A DNA stretch of 14,056 nt from assembly GCA_002327885.1 (NCBI GenBank), contig DCUS01000140.1, forward strand, positions 20,150 to 34,205, written 5' to 3'. Source of the DNA: Syntrophaceae bacterium UBA2208. GTDB lineage: Bacteria; Desulfobacterota; BSN033; UBA1163. Below the pieces are notes generated by a model that had not been told where the DNA came from, ran no database searches, and saw only the letters and a program-made list of their open reading frames with translations. Positions 13,702 through 14,056 of the stretch are shown piece by piece. Both the position numbers and the translations under genes were made by a program. Each line of letters begins with the position of its first letter. Position 1 is the first letter of the stretch.

Positions 13702-14056
13702 ATGGAAGTCAGAAAATATGTGACCATTGTCGAAGAAGCGGTCGTTGAAGGTGGAAAAAAGGTTGATCCACCGACCCGGAAGGCTGCTGCCATAGCAGTC
13801 ATTAAGAATCCCTTTGCGGGGAAATATGTCGAGAAATTGGATGAACTCATTGATATCGGCGAAGAGTTAGGGGGTGTCCTGGGAAAGAGGGCCGTTGAGG
13901 CGTTGAAAATACCTCCTAAAAATGCTGAGAGTTATGGGAAAGCCGCCATCGTCGGCGCGGATGGAGAATTGGAACATGCCGCAGCCATTTTACATCCCAA
14001 ACTTGGGACACCCTTAAGAGAAGCGGTGGGCGGAGGCAAGGCCATTATTCCTTCAG
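13702..14056 (+). CDS. DUF1185 'amino acid synthesis family' protein, 5' part
   Basis: The first 118 codons of a gene that runs off the window. It was found by reading on from the ATG at 13702, with a good ribosome-binding site (GGGAGGTG, 13688-13695). The sequence IVEEAVVEGGKKVDPPTRKA, then NPFAGKYVEKL, ESYGKAAIVGADGELEHAAA and ILHPKLGTPLREAVGGGKAI matches the DUF1185 family as I know it. A structure from the family has a chorismate-mutase-like fold, but the biochemical role is unknown and the 'amino acid synthesis' name is not backed by a reaction. Its place in a nicotinate-type cluster suggests a role in heterocycle breakdown, possibly an accessory or lyase step; I cannot say which. No signal peptide is seen, so cytoplasmic. 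The missing 3' part prevents judging full length. Confidence 0.85.
   Translation, partial: MEVRKYVTIVEEAVVEGGKKVDPPTRKAAAIAVIKNPFAGKYVEKLDELIDIGEELGGVLGKRAVEALKIPPKNAESYGKAAIVGADGELEHAAAILHPKLGTPLREAVGGGKAIIPS

Overview
The window reads as one co-directional metabolic locus (all genes on the + strand, about 47% GC by eye) from an anaerobic Gram-negative bacterium. The style suggests a Desulfobacterota/Deltaproteobacteria-like genome: a TRAP transporter, a ferredoxin-type reductase, CoA chemistry, and intergenic spacers made of short phased repeats. The taxon is an inference; no rRNA or marker gene is present. Nicotinate-degrading sulfate reducers are known, which would fit.

Layout: (1) 1-636, the 3' part of a TtcA-like PP-loop tRNA thiolase, probably unrelated to the rest. 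(2) 725-1273, an XRE-cupin regulator behind an AT-rich promoter region. (3) 1430-4449, a complete TRAP transporter (DctP, DctQ, DctM). (4) 4480-5964, an aldehyde dehydrogenase of the methylmalonate-semialdehyde (CoA-acylating) type. (5) 5965-9656, a three-subunit molybdenum hydroxylase (2x[2Fe-2S], FAD and Mo subunits). (6) 9768-10934, enamidase. (7) 11174-12706, 6-hydroxynicotinate reductase. (8) 12753-13634, a UPF0280/ApbE-superfamily protein. (9) 13702 to the window end, a DUF1185 'amino acid synthesis family' protein, cut by the window edge.

How they work together (inference built on the known Eubacterium barkeri chemistry): TRAP uptake of nicotinate or a related pyridine carboxylate; Mo hydroxylase to 6-hydroxynicotinate; ferredoxin-linked reduction to 1,4,5,6-tetrahydro-6-oxonicotinate; enamidase to 2-formylglutarate plus ammonia. 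E. barkeri next reduces 2-formylglutarate and uses a B12 mutase route. No such genes are seen here. Instead there is an MmsA-like dehydrogenase. 2-Formylglutarate is a substituted malonate semialdehyde, so this enzyme could turn it in one step into glutaryl-CoA + CO2 + NADH. That would be a hybrid pathway: the E. barkeri upper half joined to a glutaryl-CoA lower half like the Azorhizobium route, but with decarboxylation, oxidation and CoA-thioester formation merged in one enzyme. The UPF0280 protein beside the reductase is a candidate for attaching the covalent flavin that the E. barkeri reductase carries.

Non-coding structure is also notable. Five gene junctions are filled with sequence phased at 7 nt, with different consensus words at each site (CAAAT/ATTTG, YCAATRA, CGCCATG, CAGTAGG). 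Three stop codons and one ribosome-binding site lie inside these arrays. A 177-bp hairpin-rich element with 19-bp imperfect terminal inverted repeats interrupts one array between enamidase and the reductase.
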